From assembly GCA_021788565.1 (NCBI GenBank), contig JAJYKO010000037.1, positions 1 through 15,201 on the forward strand: DNA of 15,201 nt, read 5' to 3'. The DNA is from Chloroflexota bacterium. GTDB lineage: Bacteria; Chloroflexota; UBA6077. The position numbers and the translations under genes were made by a program. The notes under the pieces were generated by a model that searched no databases, was not told the DNA's origin, and worked only from the letters and a program-made list of their open reading frames with translations. Shown piece after piece: positions 12,867 to 15,201 of this stretch (position 1 is the stretch's first letter; each line of letters begins with the position of its first letter).

Positions 12867-15201
12867 TCACCCCTCGTTCAGCTCCATCCAACATTTAAGC
12901 GCCGGCCTCACCCCAACGGGTGCGTCCACGCGTTTGAGGTAGCTGTTCTTGATATGCTTCTCGACCTTCCCTCGAATGTCCACGAGTATCTGCTCCTGGG
13001 TGGTGCACTTTCGCGGCGTTTCAGGGATCGATCGGATGCTATCGACGATGTCCTGAGGCTCCTCCAGAATCGCGTCGCGGTCGAGGTCATATAGATACCA
13101 GCGGGCAGTTCCCGCCTCCATCGTGAACTCCCCCGACTCCTTGTCCAGGGCAGGGAGGGCATAGCAGAAGAAGACGCCGCGTGGACCCTTGAATGGGCGC
13201 TTCCGTCCACTGAAGGTAGAGCCGGGAAGGCGCTTCAGACGGGCCTCGAGATTGGAGTCCGCCTGGAGGAGGGCCTGGTAGTCGAGGTGCATGTTCTCGA
13301 TAGTGGTCCTGGTGCCCTCGTAAGCGTGGTTGAACTCCTTCAGGGCATCGTAGTCGTCCTGGGGGGTGAGGAGCTTCTTGCCCTCGATGCCGAAGGTCTT
13401 GGAGATCAGCAGCGTCTTGCGCGTGACCGTGGTGAACAGGGCGAGGATTCGATCCAGCTCGTCCGGCGGGAGGAAGTTCCAGTAGGTCACCTTGCCGCGG
13501 GAGCTGGCAGCGTCCGGGTGGTCGGCGATGAGGCGCCTTTCGATATCCGGGTTCATGCGGCGGTCCACGCGGCCGATGCGCTGCATGAGACGCACCGGGT
13601 TCCAGTGGATGTCGTAGTTGATCATCCGACAGGCGTCCTGGAGGTTCAGTCCTTCGGAGAGGACGTCCGTGGAGATTAGGACCCTGATCTCCTCTTTGCC
13701 GGCTTCAGCGAGTTCCGCCGTTGACTTGCCGTTGTAATAGGGCGAAAAGCGCTGGATGATGTCGGCCCGGTTCGCCTTCGAACCGCTGTCCACCTCTGCG
13801 GCGCCATCGATCCCTGCCTCCCGTAGCTGGCGAAGGAGGTAACGGGCTGTGTCGGCGAATTCCGTGAAGATGAGCACTTTCTGGTCAGCGAGCTCCTTGG
13901 AGCAGAGGAGGCGGATGAGCTTCTGGAGCTTGTCGTCGTGCTTTGGCTCGAACTTCCGTGCCTCGTCGAGGAAGCGCACGATCTGGTCGAGATCCAGGAA
14001 AGTCTCCTGGATCATCTCGGAGACGTCGAACAGTTTGGGATCGAGGCGTCGAGCGGCGTCCAGGAACTCCTGAGGTACGACATCCTCGTCAGGATCGTCA
14101 TCCTCCTCGCCCCAGAAGTCCAAATGGCGCTGGTGGGCGTAGCCGAGGACGGTAGCGTTCTGGTGCTCCCACCGCTCCAGTCGCTTCTTCTCACCCTCGG
14201 TCTCGGAGTGGACCTCGATGAAGGCGAGCAGTTTGTTCAGCAGACGATCGCATGAGAGCTCGAAGGCGCAAACGGAGCTCTCGAAACGCTTGAGGAACTG
14301 GGTTCGGATCAGGCCAACGACCTGCGCCTGGCGCCCCTCTTCTAGCGGATCGATGGAGGTGTCGTCACCCTTATACCAGGCGAGGGGATAGTAGATGGGT
14401 AGCGTGAAGAGAGGGTTTGCCCTCTGAAATGCAGTCTCGAACTGGTCAAGAAGGTGACCGTAGGTTTGGCGGATGGAGTAGGCGGCGACCTGAGGGGGCT
14501 TTCGGTCAGGGAAAATGGCCGCGGTGCCCTTCTCGCGAATCTGACTCTCGCGTGCGTAGGCACGGCTGCGCTGGATGACGAGCTGGCGGAAGATGTTGTC
14601 GCCCGCAAGAACCTGCTGGACTTCCGGCATACTCTCCCAGAGATCGGTCGTTTCGCCGTCCACCAGCTTCCTCACTGCCTTCTCAAGGTTGCTGAAGTGG
14701 GCGGTAAGGTTGGGCACGCCGATAGTGCGGGCGAAGTATGAATCGTCGCGCCGGGTGAAGAGCTCCACCATGTGGCGGAAGTCGCTTAGCCGGTTGTTGA
14801 TCGGCGTGGCTGTGAGCATGTACAGCGTCTTCGGGCGCTCCGCCCCGTCGAGCAGATCGAAAAGCCGCGAGTAGCGGGATGGATCGCCGTGATCGTCCTC
14901 TCCCATGCGGCCGGGGTTGCGGAAGTGGTGGGCCTCGTCGATGATCACAGCGTCTGCGAGCTCCGCGATGCGCTGAAAGCGCTCCGGAAAGTCGCCTTTG
15001 CGGTTGAGGTCGGTGTGACTGAATACTGCCAGGTTGCTGAAGTCGGCCGCGCCGCCGATCCCACCGATGTGCGGCAGCAGCTCGCGAAGATGCGGCTCCC
15101 AGACACCGTCCTTGACGGCCTTGGGAGCGAAGAGCACGACTCTCTTCCCCTCGTGCATGACCAGTCGCTCGATCAGCATCAGGCCCACAAAGGTCTTGCC
15201 A
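12867..15201 (-). CDS. DEAH/SNF2-type helicase-translocase of a restriction-like system (N-terminus outside window)
   Basis: A superfamily 2 helicase cut by the window edge. The first visible residues are GKTFVGLMLIERL, the end of Walker A (GKT at 15200-15192), so the frame continues beyond the window and the GTG at 15188 is not the start. Then come VVLFAPKAV (motif Ia), IIDEAHHF (DEAH near 14939-14928), LTATPINNRLSDF (motif III), a long helical insert, VLIFTEFADTARYL (motif IV), STDVLSEGLNLQ (motif V) and MQRIGRVDRR (motif VI, near 13585-13559). The 300 residues after motif VI are unassigned and end at a TGA 4 bp before the methyltransferase. Such helicases use ATP to move along DNA in restriction systems; DrmD of DISARM and PLD-helicase fusions are similar in form. 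Any nuclease would have to be in the missing N-terminus, as none is seen here. Confidence 0.88.
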   Translation of the reverse strand, partial: GKTFVGLMLIERLVMHEGKRVVLFAPKAVKDGVWEPHLRELLPHIGGIGGAADFSNLAVFSHTDLNRKGDFPERFQRIAELADAVIIDEAHHFRNPGRMGEDDHGDPSRYSRLFDLLDGAERPKTLYMLTATPINNRLSDFRHMVELFTRRDDSYFARTIGVPNLTAHFSNLEKAVRKLVDGETTDLWESMPEVQQVLAGDNIFRQLVIQRSRAYARESQIREKGTAAIFPDRKPPQVAAYSIRQTYGHLLDQFETAFQRANPLFTLPIYYPLAWYKGDDTSIDPLEEGRQAQVVGLIRTQFLKRFESSVCAFELSCDRLLNKLLAFIEVHSETEGEKKRLERWEHQNATVLGYAHQRHLDFWGEEDDDPDEDVVPQEFLDAARRLDPKLFDVSEMIQETFLDLDQIVRFLDEARKFEPKHDDKLQKLIRLLCSKELADQKVLIFTEFADTARYLLRQLREAGIDGAAEVDSGSKANRADIIQRFSPYYNGKSTAELAEAGKEEIRVLISTDVLSEGLNLQDACRMINYDIHWNPVRLMQRIGRVDRRMNPDIERRLIADHPDAASSRGKVTYWNFLPPDELDRILALFTTVTRKTLLISKTFGIEGKKLLTPQDDYDALKEFNHAYEGTRTTIENMHLDYQALLQADSNLEARLKRLPGSTFSGRKRPFKGPRGVFFCYALPALDKESGEFTMEAGTARWYLYDLDRDAILEEPQDIVDSIRSIPETPRKCTTQEQILVDIRGKVEKHIKNSYLKRVDAPVGVRPALKCWMELNEG

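Noticed and set aside
11693..12898. 401-codon plus-strand frame opposite the methyltransferase N-terminus
   Set aside because: The minus strand carries clear methyltransferase coding; the plus-strand frame is acidic low-complexity shadow sequence.
7584..15201. Complete DISARM or BREX system
   Set aside because: A helicase and adenine methylase are shared with both, but no drmA/B/C, brxC, pglZ or brxL gene is visible, and the two downstream genes do not fit either. It cannot be excluded outside the window.
1..15201. CRISPR arrays, transposases or rRNA genes
   Set aside because: No regularly spaced repeats, transposase motifs or conserved rRNA stretches were seen on either strand.

Overview
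The window looks like a stretch of a GC-rich bacterial chromosome. A small block of housekeeping and RNA-metabolism genes on the plus strand (1 to about 4534) meets a minus-strand accessory or defence island (about 4933 to the right edge). The organism cannot be fixed from the sequence. High GC, GTG and TTG starts, and a bacterial translin-family gene beside a CCA-adding enzyme would suit Chloroflexota (Dehalococcoidia-like) or another environmental lineage, but that is an inference.

Plus strand: the window opens inside a 3-hydroxyisobutyrate dehydrogenase-type oxidoreductase (3-833). A candidate extended -10 promoter precedes a translin-family gene (921-1607), whose stop codon overlaps the start of a tRNA nucleotidyltransferase (CCA-adding) with an HD domain (1607-2971). 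After an intergenic stretch with two hairpins comes an RNase Z-like metallo-beta-lactamase-fold hydrolase (3128-3874), then an Imm5-like putative immunity protein (4019-4534). Translin, the CCA enzyme and the RNase Z-like enzyme together suggest an RNA or tRNA-end processing neighbourhood.

The convergent intergenic region 4535-4932 holds a 15-bp perfect inverted repeat and a smaller hairpin. It is probably the border between the two blocks.

Minus strand, read right to left: (a) a DEAH/SNF2-type helicase cut by the window edge (12867-15201); (b) an N6-adenine methyltransferase with a Type ISP-like specificity region (9344-12862); (c) a coiled-coil protein with the accessory domain often seen in Mrr-type restriction proteins (8192-9283); (d) a small protein ending in an Mrr_N-like winged helix (7584-8177). 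These four genes are closely packed and read as one operon, a restriction-modification-like system in pieces. No PD-(D/E)XK nuclease is visible in them, so the cutting activity may lie in the missing N-terminus of the helicase or in a gene outside the window.

A second minus-strand operon follows, with its own candidate promoter and a tandem AGTGTAAA repeat. It encodes a TIGR04255-family protein (6604-7443), a helix-turn-helix protein with an antitoxin-like C-terminus (5811-6617) and an uncharacterised protein with a SQDCDI motif (4933-5814). The three genes overlap one another and appear lower in GC than the housekeeping block. This compact cassette of unknown function is the best candidate in the window for an undescribed system.
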